A DNA stretch of 64,000 nucleotides from Penicillium oxalicum (Eukaryota; Ascomycota; Eurotiomycetes; Eurotiales; Aspergillaceae), in NCBI RefSeq assembly GCF_001723175.1, contig NC_064655.1:248001-312000 (forward strand), in the 5' to 3' direction. The translations under genes were made by a program, and so were the position numbers. The notes under the pieces are model-generated. The model made no database searches. It saw only the letters and a list, made by a program, of their open reading frames with translations, and was not told the DNA's origin. Below, piece by piece: positions 34,801 through 46,665 of this stretch (position 1 is the stretch's first letter; each line of letters starts with the position of its first letter).

Positions 34801-36156
34801 CAGGTCACAGGCGCAAGTGTTGCAGCCTTTTCTCCGTCTCCATCCTGTTTCATCTGCATCGTTAAACCAGGTCCCATTAGATTCTCGAGGCTCTTTAAGG
34901 CTTTGTATCCCGTAGATTATCATTTGCTATCCGCCTTTACGTTTCTTCCTATATCATAAAGCACCAGAGCCGGCACCAGCACCAGAGAGCTGCTGTCTAT
35001 TTCGAAACTATCATTCAGTCTGGTAAGCATTGGTACACTCCCAATCGTGGCCTATGGGAAATCTAAATTTTCTGCCACACAACACAGAGCGTCGGAAGAA
35101 GCAGCATATGAAGTTAGCTAGTCGTCTTCTCGGTAAAAATAGGAATGGAAAGGGTACTGAGCAAACAGCCGAGGATTAGGTTCTGTGTGCAAGATGCTGC
35201 ACGAGAAACCGCCGAGTTTGGCTAGTCGGATCGCCGTATTAAAGGTATTTCTCACATTGTCTCATAGAATCTGCCTACTTCAATTGGCGAGCTTTGAATT
35301 TTGACCACTTTTCTGGCTATGTAGGGACTAACCTTGGTGGCGGCTCGACCCGCACGGATGGGCAACAAGACCAAAGCTACCACAATTGCATTCAGACGAC
35401 TATCCACGAAGTCTCCGAGTTAGCGTCGCCAGAATGTCAGGCAAAATCGGTCCGCTATCGAGTCAAAGAGCGCGAATAAGAGCATTCGGCTTCATTTTAT
35501 TGGAATTGCAACAAAAGGGGCCGCTGAGCCATTTAGAGGATCGGCAGCGACGTGCTCCCTGAAATGATTGTAGCGGATTTCGGTCTGCCCCTAAGCCCGA
35601 CAGCAGTCTCTCCTCTTCCCCTCTGAACCCCGCGCTAAGATGGTATGTCGCCGCAAATTTTGCTTAGACATGCATTCATGGACCGGCCCACTATTTGGCT
35701 TACCAGTACTTTTGCTACTTCTTAATACAATGTAACCTCCTAGGCACGGGCATTTCAGCCCCACGAAATAAGGTAGTTCATTTCATTAGAATCGACATTT
35801 CTTGTCTTGATCTTTGTATCTTCTCTTTTGAACTCAGCACCCATTGCCCAGATCTGGCAGTCCTAGATAGGTTATTTGGGTACTCACTCCTGTCAAGGAG
35901 CTTTTGAACGACGGGAGCAGAGCTGGAAGCGCTTGCAAACTAGATGATCGAATCTGATGTAGTGGGCTTCCGTATGCACGTTATACACGCCCCTCACAGC
36001 CTAAACAACTTGTGTTAAGTGATCTGGGCCTAAGTATATGTAGTACCATGGATAGGTGCCGCCCGAAGAATCTCCATTTGGTTGTGTCTCTTAAACCGCC
36101 AATGCTGATCAGTATCGAGGATATATAACAAAGACAAGATGCTAGCCTTACTCATC
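31866..36156. other. Long AT-rich gap between NRPS and arrestin-like gene
   Basis: 4.3 kb with scattered short ORFs on both strands, none recognisable. It contains the NRPS promoter region and one solo LTR (33468-33713). No tRNA or conserved frame was found. Confidence 0.45.
33468..33713. mobile_element. Solo LTR, 246 bp, family 2
   Basis: The element runs from TGTTAGGGGG to GCCGTGACA, so the ends are TGT...ACA inverted. It is flanked by AGTAT at 33463-33467 and AGTAT at 33714-33718, a perfect 5-bp target-site duplication. Internal sequence is moderately GC-rich against an AT-rich surround. It does not resemble family 1. No internal region is present. Orientation is not determinable from the sequence alone. 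Confidence 0.75.
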
Positions 36157-37491
36157 CTAATCAGTCTCTTCCATGACCAGTACTGGGTGCCTTCCTCTGA
36201 CATTGAGTATCTTTCCACCCACTTCGAGAGCCATCTTCCAATCTAACTCATATGTTCGTTTGATATTATAAGTGATAAATGTTGGAACTTCATGAGGCTT
36301 GAACTGGTCATGCTGGAGTCTTAGGTTGAGCAGGTGTCCTAAATTCAGGATGCTCGAGTTTTCATCAACCGTTAAGCTCAAAAGACTGCGACAAGATGTT
36401 GATTGATTGTTGGAAGGATTTGCTTCGAATTCGGCATCGCATTGAACTCCATCATCCCTCTGCTTTGTCTTCTTCGGTGTCGGAAATTCTGTCAAAATGG
36501 TCCTTATCTTGAAGTGGTCTTCACGTACATCTGCTCCGCCACCCATAGTACCATTTGCGAATGCTATAATGCTCGATGTCGATTGAATAGCAAGAGCAAA
36601 ACTGTTTATACCAATAGTCTGGGGCACGTCGATGCCTTTGCTCGTATCCAGCCATTGGGGTATAGCTCGTATCTCGAATGGAATGGGGTATGGACTGCCT
36701 TTTTGTAGAACTGAAGCTAGGCTGGTTTCCAAGCAGAAAGTAAGATGGGGATCTCCAGAAACACCTAGAGCGCTAGCGATCTGTTGTCTTATGGAAACTC
36801 TGGCAGCGCCCACAACAGAACTTAGGCTAGGGGAGGTGACAGTATAATACTGTCGGGAATGTAACTTGACGTCGAAATCAGTTATCGGGAAAGGGGATGA
36901 TGCACATCGAAGCTGAACTGGCAGGCGAGCTATGGCAAACTTAGAGGCGTCAGAAGTCGTCATTGTAGCCTCCAAATAGTACTCAACAACTGCAAAGTCG
37001 CGACATGAAACAGCAGTATTGTTGGCCAGATCAAATGATGGTGGAAGAGCATGTAGGTAGACACAGGATAGGGGCAGGTATGATGCCTTCCCAAATGGAT
37101 GCAATCTCAAACATCTTGCATTAGGGTGCTCAGGAATAACGATTTCAAAAGGCCAGGTGTTTTGATTTGGACAGGATCTTTGGATATGTAAGGCACCATT
37201 GAAAAGCTCACTTTGAACTCCATCTTGCCCGAACAAGTCCAGGCTGCTGTGACATGAAGAATCACGGCTAAAGAATTCGGTGCTGCACCTTCCACGGAAA
37301 TTGATGATAATCCTTGTTTCAGTGCTAACCCAAGGCGAAATCCGAGACACATAGCCAGTAATTCTTTGGCCTGGGAGGAATGATTTGGCCGAATCCAGGC
37401 GAATTGAAAGATCGGAGCTGTTCAAAGCCAGAATTCTTGCCATTCCTTCGCAACTGTTCAAATTCCGTGGCTTGCTGATCTGGGTGCTCAT
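36157..37491 (-). CDS. Arrestin-like protein, 444 aa
   Basis: ATG at 37491 (the upstream codons open only with TTG), stop at 36157. Residues about 27-50 (LSIRLDSAKSFLPGQRITGYV) are a typical arrestin-N beta-strand start with the G-x-V turn. The C-terminal part (TYNIKRTYELDWKMALEVGG) matches the end of fungal arrestin-like beta-sandwiches. Fungal alpha-arrestins recruit ubiquitin ligases to plasma-membrane transporters, but no PPxY motif is seen here and the protein is short, so this is an arrestin-fold protein of unknown client. It lies divergently from the ABC exporter with a decayed MFS gene between. Membership of the NRPS cluster is uncertain. Confidence 0.7.
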   Translation of the reverse strand: MSTQISKPRNLNSCEGMARILALNSSDLSIRLDSAKSFLPGQRITGYVSRISPWVSTETRIIINFRGRCSTEFFSRDSSCHSSLDLFGQDGVQSELFNGALHIQRSCPNQNTWPFEIVIPEHPNARCLRLHPFGKASYLPLSCVYLHALPPSFDLANNTAVSCRDFAVVEYYLEATMTTSDASKFAIARLPVQLRCASSPFPITDFDVKLHSRQYYTVTSPSLSSVVGAARVSIRQQIASALGVSGDPHLTFCLETSLASVLQKGSPYPIPFEIRAIPQWLDTSKGIDVPQTIGINSFALAIQSTSSIIAFANGTMGGGADVREDHFKIRTILTEFPTPKKTKQRDDGVQCDAEFEANPSNNQSTSCRSLLSLTVDENSSILNLGHLLNLRLQHDQFKPHEVPTFITYNIKRTYELDWKMALEVGGKILNVRGRHPVLVMEETD

Positions 37492-38019
37492 GAGATCGAA
37501 ACGAATGTCTTGAAGTTTTAACAATGTAACGTTTATTCAAGATTATGATAAAATATGTCGAGTAGCAGGCAGCAAGAGATGTAGATGATTGTGTAATGAG
37601 CACTCGAGAGGGTAAGATCTTTTTTATGCTAAAAGAGCAATATATTGCATGGAAATGTATTTGACATGCCCTGTATACGAATCTAATAGACTGACACACG
37701 TATGACAAAGCAGAATACCTTACGGGAAGTCACCTATCACTTGAGAAGCCTGAAATTGACATTTGTGGGGCTATTTGCTTGCCACCGCTTGATCTCAGTA
37801 TAGTCAACCTGTGTAGAAGCGGTACATCGGAATAAGACACAATCCCGAGGTATGTTGCTAAAAGGAATTGATACGTACTGTACTGAAATTGATAGGTAGC
37901 GGTTTGGATAGCTGCCTAGGATTGAACGTACGGCTGGTCGGTTGAGTAAAATGCATGGGTGAAATGCAAAGCATCGGGATTACAATGATTCAAAGTTCGC
38001 ACGTGCTTGGCTAGAGTGA
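37492..38019. other. Intergenic, upstream of arrestin-like gene
   Basis: AT-rich flank containing the presumed promoter of the arrestin-like gene. Nothing else recognised. Confidence 0.4.
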
Positions 38020-38370
38020 ATATGCACTTGGTCGGAATGCAATGCACTTGGTCGGCATGAATATGCACTTGGTCGGCATGAATATGCACTTGGTCGGCAT
38101 GAATATGCACTTGGTCGGCATGAACATGCACTTGGTCGGCATGAACATGCACTTGGTCGGCATGAACATGCACTTGGTCGGCATGAACATGCATTTGGTC
38201 GGAATGCAATGCACTTGGTCGGCATAATATGGACTTGATCGGAATGAAATGCACTCGGTCGGCATAATATGCATTTAGTCGGCATGAATATGCACTTAGT
38301 CGGAATGCAATGCACTTGGTCGGCATGAGTATGCACTTGGTCGGAATAAAATGCACATGGTCGGCATGAG
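38020..38370. repeat. 21-bp minisatellite, about 17 units
   Basis: Tandem units of ATGCACTTGGTCGGCATGAAC, 20-21 bp long. The central eight are nearly perfect (38050-38200); outer ones vary (CTTGATCGGAATG, TTTAGTCGG, CATGGTCGG). Because the unit is mostly a multiple of three and stop-free, all three minus frames stay open (heptads MPTKCMF, HADQVHV, CRPSACS), which makes spurious ORFs up to 146 aa. No start context or homology supports translation. Confidence 0.9.
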
Positions 38371-38455
38371 CGCAAAGGGTGCATTATTTCTAGCCAATTA
38401 CGATACGCAGGCCGTCGGGATATTTTGACTATCGTAGGTTACGTACTAGCTTGAA

Positions 38456-39580
38456 TTACAACGCTAGTGATTGGGTCGTGAAGACCAAATACCACCACCA
38501 ATAAGGAGAAATCGAGCCTTGTGCAGCAGATGGAGTTGGAAACACATTAGGCAACCGCAAAAACATCCTAGTGAACATCACACTCAGCGCCATCCCGATA
38601 AGTGCTATGGAGACAAGAGGTTTGCGGTCGATCCTGTGAAGAAAGTCATCTCTGGTACCAATGTATGATGACAATTGTGACGGGATCTACTTGTACAAGG
38701 TAGAAAGACTTGATCGTCAGGGAAGAAGAAGGCGCCGCTGGTCAGGAGTGAATCCCAAGACTAATTCTTAAGGGTCCCTCGAGGGATCCTATCTTATAGC
38801 TCCCCAGGATTTCACACGAGGCCTGATGGCCCCCTCTGCTATATGCCTGCGTGATAGAATCTGAGAGGTTCGAAACCTTCGGGATGGTGGTGCAACCCGG
38901 GCTTATTCCTTTAGGTCCTCAAACCCTGCGGGATCCTGGTAGTACATGTGAGAGGTCCGAAGCCCTCGGTGGTGGGAGGGGTCCGAGTGCGGATGGGTGC
39001 CGAAGGCTTCCTTGTCAGTCCGCGGTCACCTGATGATATCGGGTGCCGGGGGGGGGGGGGTTTGCGGGCCTGAGGTCTCCCGGGGGCTGACCGGGGGTTA
39101 TCACAAAGGAATCCCCTTTACAACAATCGAGGTCATAGATCTACCTATCTGCAATAATGCCCCATGGAACACGGCGACGAGGGCAACAATGCCTTCGCAC
39201 ATTCCTGATATAGCGAAGATCATGGCCACCTTTGACTGAATGGCTTCACTTTTGCACAGCTTCTCGTCAATGGGCCCCTCAAAGCTGTAGCTATGATTAT
39301 AGTGGCGGTAGCATATGACGTCTTCCACGATCTTCGTTAGAGCCACGTTTGCAAACCCGGTCGTAGATACCACCATCAAAAGAAAGACACAATAAAGGTT
39401 AAGGGTAATGTCACTATGCAGTTTGGATACATGCACATCAGGAAATAATATGCCGAAGAGCGCTGGTTCACGTGACCCTTTGTCTCGTTCCTCACCTGCT
39501 ATCAGGGCTGTCAGCTTATCTTCGGATTCGTGATGAAATCGCCGTTGAGTCATTTTTTCTACCCGATGCACGATGCGCAT
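38456..39580 (-). pseudogene. MFS transporter N-terminal fragment, interrupted
   Basis: From ATG 39580 the frame reads a typical fungal MFS start: a hydrophilic N-terminus, a first membrane helix (LYCVFLLMVVSTTGFANVAL), then VEDVICYRHYN, EKLCKSEAIQSKVAM and a second helix. The frame stops at 39101. Continuation of the same protein, RIDRKPLVSIALIGMALSVM and FTRMFLRLPNVFPT, is found at 38640-38520, followed by a frameshift in the IGGG region. The roughly 420 bp between is GC-rich and does not fit the gene. Everything after helix 3-4 is missing. MFS proteins of this class are often exporters near secondary-metabolite genes; this one is dead, leaving export to the ABC gene. Confidence 0.65.
38680..39115. 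other. GC-rich insert within the MFS pseudogene
   Basis: About 430 bp with composition unlike its surroundings, containing internal degenerate repeats (GAGAGGTTCGAAACC, GAGAGGTCCGAAGCCC, AGGTCCTCAAACCC) and a run of 13 G (39048-39060). GGTTCGAAACC resembles a pol III B box. It could be a SINE-like or other non-autonomous insertion; no target-site duplication was identified. Confidence 0.4.
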
Positions 39581-40256
39581 AAGAGATGTGTTTTCGTTTC
39601 CAAGCAGTAATCTACATCAAGAATAAATAAAGCCCATTATCACCGGAGTACGGAATGGGTTGGGTATTGTCTCGGACTAGAATCAGGCCATAATGAAACA
39701 CCGGCATAAGTGGGGCCGACGATCGAGACCCGCCTGCATCGGGTATTCCGTTAAGAGACAGAGACTAATTTGGCGTATTCGCATAGTGACACATGATCCT
39801 GTGGCTTGCCTAAGTTATCACAGAAAATTCGTGAGCGTATACTGCTTATCAAGGCCAAACGGAGTCGTGAACGAAACGGACATCGTAACTTAATTTATTG
39901 GGCGGTATGCCGGTGGACAGGTATCTGCCCTGGATTCAATATAAAGCAGCATTATATAAATTCCTAATCCACCAATCAACGAGGCTTTCGCTACATTGAG
40001 GAATTCTAACCGGGTCCCGTCCTTCCTAGGATAAACGGGACTAGTGCCACTTTCCGTGGACCTTTTGAAGTCTGCGAATACTGGGGAATAAAAATCTTCC
40101 TCGATTCCTTCAATTAAAGCATTTTGCTAGAAGAGGAGAAACCCATTCATAAGACCTATTGTTGTTGCTTCTCTGTGCGTAAAGCTTCAATAGTCGCGGT
40201 CTAGTGAAATTTGTGAATATTCGCTCATCTAAACTAAAGTGGAGAGCCTTCTGGCC
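39581..40256. other. Intergenic, promoter side of the ABC gene
   Basis: No gene recognised. Holds the 5' flank of the exporter and of the former MFS gene, which are divergent. Confidence 0.4.
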
Positions 40257-43200
40257 ATGATGGTTTCACCCAGCGTCTGCTCTGCGCATGCAGATGACAA
40301 ATTTGGACCTCGAGTGGACATTGCATGCCGACCATTTGATTTCACTTTGCTATTCAACGACATGTGCTTCATCATCCTTCCAGCTTCTGTTTTTCTCGTG
40401 CTGGCCCCGTTTCGACTGAGACTGTTGTGCAAAAGATCGGTTAAATTAAGATCGCATAGATTAGCGATATGGAAACTGGTAATTCCCAGTCACACAAAAT
40501 TTAAAACTTATATCGCTGACCTTTTTTTAGAGCTTTTTAGCTGTCCTGTTTGTGTTTCATATTCTATTCGTTGCTTTCCGCTCAAAGACGCCCCTTTTGA
40601 TGACAAGGCTGTCCGCAGGAGCCGGAGTTCTTAGCGCAGCAGCAGTTCTGGCAGCCGGAATTCTATCGTTCCTTGAGGACCAGCGCTCGCTGAACCCATC
40701 CAACATTATTTTGCTGCACTTCTCGGCATCATCGATTTTATACCTACCACTCCTACGCTCACTCTGGCTCATAAACCATGAGTTGAGCCCCCGAGCTCTT
40801 TGGACGTCGATCTTCGTATTTACTGTGGCTGTTGTGCTGATCGAGTCGACCCGGAAAACAAAGATTCTTCGACCTGAGTTCGATTATGTGACCGCAGAGC
40901 AGATGACCGGTTTCTGGGGCCGTAGCTTCTTCATATGGGTTCTGCCATTCCTTCGCTCAGGTTATTCCAGGATCTTACAGTTGAGCGATATTCCCGATGT
41001 TGATGAAGCCCTGCAAGAGAAACGCACAAGTCTCAGTCTTGATATATCATGGAAGCGATTCAATGGCCGTTTTAGGCTACTCCGTGCGGCATTTTATGCG
41101 TATATGGCGTCGTGTCTATCCGCTATTTTACCACGTCTCGCTCTCTCCGCTTTCAATTTGTGCCAACCATTCCTCATCCAAGCAGCAGTCATGCACCTGG
41201 ACATTAGAGCCGATGATAGTAACAGGGAATCTGGACAGGCACTTGTGGGTGCCTTTATCCTCGTCTATACTGGCATAGCTGTAAGTAGTAAAGACACTTT
41301 TGCCCTACCAGGTTGTACTAATACAAAGCCTCCAGGTATCACGTGCAGTGTATTGGCGCCAGGTGTACCGCATGATCAGCCGAATACGGTCCGGCCTAAT
41401 CTCCAAGCTTTACCGGCATACCGCATCTCTTCCGGCTGTTGTCATTGGCGATTCCGTAGCTCTCACCTTAATGGGGACGGATGTGGAACGAATCGTACAG
41501 TCCCTGAGACTGGTCCATGAACTGTGGGCTTCAATCCTCGAGGTTGGTGTCGCATCGTGGCTATTGGGGCGGCAGGTGGGCATAGCTGCCATTGTGCCAC
41601 TGGTTATATGCATCAGTCAGTAACTTACAAGGCTTCGGCTTACCCCTCGATACTAAACAGCCGTTTTAGTTTCCGTTATAGCGACATCCAAGATTAGTGC
41701 ACGTTTCGGGCTGGCCCAGAGGCGGTGGTTTGAACGCGTACAGAGGAGAGTATCTGTCACAGCCAGTATGCTTGGTGACATGAAAGCAATGAAAATGCTT
41801 GGCCTTTCTATGGTTTACGGTGACAACATTTCTCGATTGCGAGAGATTGAACTAGAAACCTCTGGAAATTTCCGGAAGTTGCTCGTATGGCAGATGGTTA
41901 TATGTAAGCCCAGCTTTCCCTTGTTTGAGTGCGATTCTTTTTCTAAGCGCTGTTTAGCGAACGCTCCTGCAATTCTTGCCCCCTTTGCGACACTGGCAGT
42001 TTATGCTATCATAGCGGTGGTGCAGAAAGATGACACGCTCCTCGCATCGCATGCATTTGCTTCTATCTCTTTGATTGGTATTATCACTTATTCATTGAAT
42101 GTCCTTTGTACAGCATTGCCATCTTGTATGCAGGGCGTTGCATGCTTTGGTCGTATTGAGAAATACCTCCTGAGGAAACCCTGTCTACCTTCTGTACCAT
42201 CGGAATCTTTGGGAGAATCTATATCACTTGAGAATCTCCCCTCAGCCACGTCGAAGGCCGTCATCATTACATTTGAAGAAGCTGATATCTGCTGGTCAGC
42301 TGAATCTCATGATGCTGTTCTCCACAAATTGAGTCTGACTATCCGACCCGGTCTTACTGCTATTATTGGAGCCGTTGCTTCAGGAAAGTCAACATTGCTG
42401 GCGACTATGATTGGGGAAACGACTTTACGAAGTGGGTCCATAACACCAAGCTTGAGCGGCATCGCATTTTGTTCCCAGACACCATGGATCATGAATGACA
42501 CCATAAGAAATAATATCACTGGAGGCCATGGTTTTGACCAAGAATGGTATGAATTTTCCATTTCCTGTTGCGCCTTGCGTGGGGATATCGACAGGATGCC
42601 AGAGGGAGACCAGTCAATTGCGGGAAGTAACGGCGTGGCTCTAAGTGGAGGCCAGAAACAACGGGTGGTATTTCAACACTCCTCTATTATCGCACTGGCA
42701 GTGTCAAGGATTTTAGGCTGACAAATTGCATATGCTACATAGTGCCTCGCCCGTGCCGTATATTCCAGACTCCGTGTCATTGTCCTGGACGACGTACTGA
42801 GTGGTCTCGACACCTCTGCCATCAGTCACATCATTACTCATTTGATCGGCAAAGATGGACATTTTCGTAGATCTGGTATATCTGTGATACTCGCTACTCA
42901 TAACTGTAAGTTTAAGCTCTAACGTTTTTCAACTTAACACTCATGGTCTCAGATCGTATCCTGCCGTTCATGGACTCTGTCGTTGAACTGGATCGCGGCA
43001 GGCTCGTAAGTTGCGGGCCGCCGAGCGGGAGTCAAGGGGAAGAAGCTCAATTATTTGAGATGAAAAAGGCGGTCCCAGGGGCCACATCCCGAACTCATTC
43101 ATCGAGTGGACAGATAGGGACAAACGAAGTGACGATCCATGCAAGCCCTCATGGCTCTACCCGCCCTGCAAAAATGAAAAGTCAGCATTTTGAATTGCAG

Positions 43201-45384
43201 CGCCAAACCGGCAATTGGTCTGTCTATAGGTATTATTCACAAACTGCAGGGTCATGGGTATTGATTATCTGGGCTCTATTTACAATTTCGGAGGCAGTGT
43301 TTGCCAACATTTCGCGTGAGTAAAGCCTACTTTGTGTTCATATTTCATCATCTAAAGCCTTCTGGTTCGTCCTTTCAGCTATTTGGGTCAACATCTGGAC
43401 GAAATCGAATGAAGAACAACCGAACCAGAAGACAGGCCTCTATATCGGAGTGTATGCATTATTTGTCGCTTTGACAAGCTTTGCAGTCGCTGGAGAGTGT
43501 TGGCAAGTTTCTCCCATCAACCGTGAGAGCTATGTGAAGTCAATAGTCTAATCCTCACTTGAATAGGGTATTCTTTATCAAGATTATTAACAATACAGCC
43601 ATGAAATTACACTCAAATCTCCTAAAGGCAACTTTGAGGCAAGTACAATCGCTGACAACCTCACCTAATACTTTTGACGATACCTGATACTTGGCAAACA
43701 GGGCCCCGTTTAGTTTCTTCAGCAAAACAGACACAGGGACTATGACCAATAGGTACAATTTTTTACCGATTACTTCTATTACATTCATTATATCTTACGC
43801 ATAATGACAGGTTTAGCCAAGATATGGACCTTATCGACATGACTCTCCCGTCGCAGGCAATGCAGTTGGCTACGGGCAAGTTAATAAATCAAGCACCAAC
43901 TGTCATAATTTAATCTAACGCAACTGCAGGAGCTACATCATGTCTTGTCCAACTGGTCATAATTTGTGTTCTTGGGAAATACTTCGCTGCTGCACTCCCA
44001 GTCTTAGCTCTTGCATTGTTCCTCGTCCAACGGTATTATTTGCGCACTTCACGCCAGGTCCGTTTGCTGGACATTGAAGCTAAGGCTCCAATTTTCAATC
44101 ACTTCATTGAAACAATCCAGGGGGTAGCAACCATCCGCGCCTTCCGTTGGGATGCCAATTTCCAGCAAAAACATGGCAACATGCTGGACAGGTCGCAGAG
44201 GCCATTTTATATGCTCTTCAGTATTCAGCAATGGCTGGTTCTGGTGCTCGATCTCATCGTTGGCGCCATGGCCATTCTTATCGTCGAGGTGGCTATATCT
44301 ACTATCGGTAGTTTTGAAGCTGGAGCACTTGGTGTTGTTCTTGTGCTCATCGTAGACTTCAACCTGCTCCTGGCGCAAAGTATTCAGGCGTGGACGAAGC
44401 TGGAGACTTCTATTGGAGCTGTCGCGCGTGTCCAAAACTTCGTATACGAAACTCCACGTGAGCCAACCGGGACTTCCCTCCCTCCTGCGATCTGGCCAAC
44501 AAGAGGCATAATCCATTTCCAAAATGTTGTGGCTAGTTACACGTACGTTTCCTTGTTCCCCCAGAATTTACCAGAAGACCGCCTGATTTATAATAGATGC
44601 AACGGCCCCCCTGCGCTGACAAACGTGAGCCTGAACATTAATTCATGTGAAAAGGTTGCCATCTGTGGATCATCTGGTAGTGGGAAAACCACCTTTGTTT
44701 TGGCCCTGCTACAGATGATAGAGGTAAGTCAAGGACTTATTAAAGTCGACGACCTGGATATCGCTACTTTTGACGGCGATGACCTTCGCTCGCGCATCAA
44801 CGTAGTGCCGCAAGACCCCTTCTTTATCCCTGGCTCAATCAGACACAACCTAGACCCCCGAGGTCTATCTTCTAGTCAGTCTATTGAGACAGCAATTCGA
44901 AAGGTTGGCTTGTGGGTGAGAGCCAGCAGCATAGGCGGGCTAGACGTTGAAATGGTGGCATCTGAATGGTCACACGGGGAGAGGCAGTTGCTTTGTTTGG
45001 CCAGGGCACTGCTGGTTCCGAGTAAAATCCTGATCCTGGACGAGGCAACAAGCTGGTAAGATATTTTCCCATAGGACGCTTATTATACCGGCGTACTTGA
45101 TAATCGCACAATTTCCCAGAAACTTATAAAGCGGTGTGGTACTAACTAATCTCAGTGTCGATGCGACAACAGAACGCATTATGCAAGATATTATAGACGC
45201 TGAGTTCCAGCATCATACAATCATTTCTGTTCTTCACCGGTTCACATATATCGAAAAGTTTCATCGGGTTGCTGTCTTTAGCCAAGGAAACCTGGTCGAG
45301 TGCGACGCACCGCTCACTCTACTCGAGAGAGACTCAGCTTTGCGTGTGCTCTATCGCAATCAGCACTCCAGAGCTTCGACTTAG
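40257..45384 (+). CDS. ABCC (MRP-type) multidrug exporter, 13 exons
   Basis: ATG 40257; exons 40257-40478, 40531-41280, 41336-41615, 41670-41903, 41958-42667, 42743-42905, 42953-43315, 43379-43506, 43547-43638, 43702-43752, 43811-43875, 43930-45055 and 45156-45384 give about 1470 aa, the usual ABCC length. TMD0 starts with the fungal ABCC signature CRPFDFTLLFND. NBD1: GAVASGKST (Walker A), ALSGGQKQR, VIVLDD. NBD2: GSSGSGKTT, WSHGERQ (signature-like), ILILDEATS. Introns 9 (43639-43701) and 11 (43876-43929) use GC donors (GCAAGT); the frame closes exactly. Intron 8 (about 40 nt, weak donor GTTTCT) is the least certain. The full-size plasma-membrane or vacuolar pump likely exports the NRPS product or provides self-protection (inference from proximity). 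Confidence 0.85.
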
Positions 45385-46665
45385 TCATCAAATGTTGGCT
45401 CCGAGAGTGAATTGTGAATACCATCTATTTTGTTCGAATCCTTGATAGGCAAAGGCTAGTTGTTTATACTTCAAGCAAATTGGGTCTGATCAGATCACCT
45501 TCACATGAGAAGTCCTGTCCCTATGAGCCTGAAAATTTAGTGACAGCCTCTTTCACAAAAAAACTGTTTTGCGTAACTGGAATCGTACAGTCTAATAAAG
45601 TATAACCAAATAGGTCGCAAGAGTACCGCAAAGGCAGAGGAAGAAAGACTAGAATGGTATCAATAATGGATAATAACGGTGACTCTAGCGACGGCTGATA
45701 AAGCCATTTCAGCGTAACAACTTTGTAGTATAGTTGTATATAACTCCTTTGTTTGAACTGAATGTCGGAGGTTGCGTTGAAATCCTAACAGGCATATAGG
45801 TACAAACAGGGAAACAGAGCTTAGATTGTTAGTCAAAGCGCACTAACATGCACCAATGCGGTGAAAACAAATTATACATTGTGTATCTCCACTATGACTA
45901 ATTTTTTTGTTCTTTTCGGAGCCGGTCTCCTTGGACTGTCACAGTGAAGGTTTTTTAAACCGCTCATCTAGCATCGATGGCAGCAAGATAGTATGCTGCC
46001 AATGCGTAGTCTAGTCTGTGTTTCCTAGCCACTCTTCTCCATTCCTCCCTTTGTGCTCAAATTTCTTGTCAACCTATGGTACGCTGAATGGCTATATCTT
46101 CCAAATGAGCTGCAATAATTGGGCTATATTGTTAGACTTGAAACGAGAGTTAAGAATGGCCTGTGCTACCTCCAAAATCAATCCAGGACGCTTCGGTCCC
46201 TAAATAAAAGCGCGGTTCTTCAGAGATATCCTCTATGCCTATTGAAAAGCTACAGGCTTACTGACATATAGTTCCATCTGATGTCTTAGATACTGTGTGT
46301 TACAATGATCTCAGTAATGTTGTTGGCCTTCCATCGGACCCAACCATATGACCATGGAGACTTAGATGCAATGCTTCCCTTATATGGCATGCAAAGCAAA
46401 GTTAGATGAACTGCTGTAGCAGAATATTATGCAAATGGCTGCAGCGACTGATCCGCCATCCCTGCTTGATTTGTAATTATCCAAGTACATTATACAGTCA
46501 CACCGAAGACAGGATGGTGTCGGCGTTGGCGATTCTTCTGTCCCTCAAACAGCATTCTCACGGCCCTGTTGAATCATAATAAATTTTGAAAACTGTCATA
46601 ACTACAATTCTGGTCAGTAATAGAGCCTGTTGGTGACATAATAAAATAGCTTGTAGGCGAGGACG
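45385..46665. other. Convergent intergenic region
   Basis: 3' flanks of the exporter and the regulator gene. AT-rich, no ORF of note. Confidence 0.5.

Noticed and set aside
38020..38370. CRISPR-like array or repeat-protein gene
   Set aside because: Units are contiguous with no spacers, and the long minus ORFs follow simply from a stop-free 21-bp unit; eukaryotic context.
38871..38890. tRNA gene at the B-box-like motif
   Set aside because: No cloverleaf, anticodon arm or A box could be folded around it.
43555..43788. Minus-strand 77-aa ORF within the ABC gene
   Set aside because: Lies across exons and introns of the transporter, which close in frame.
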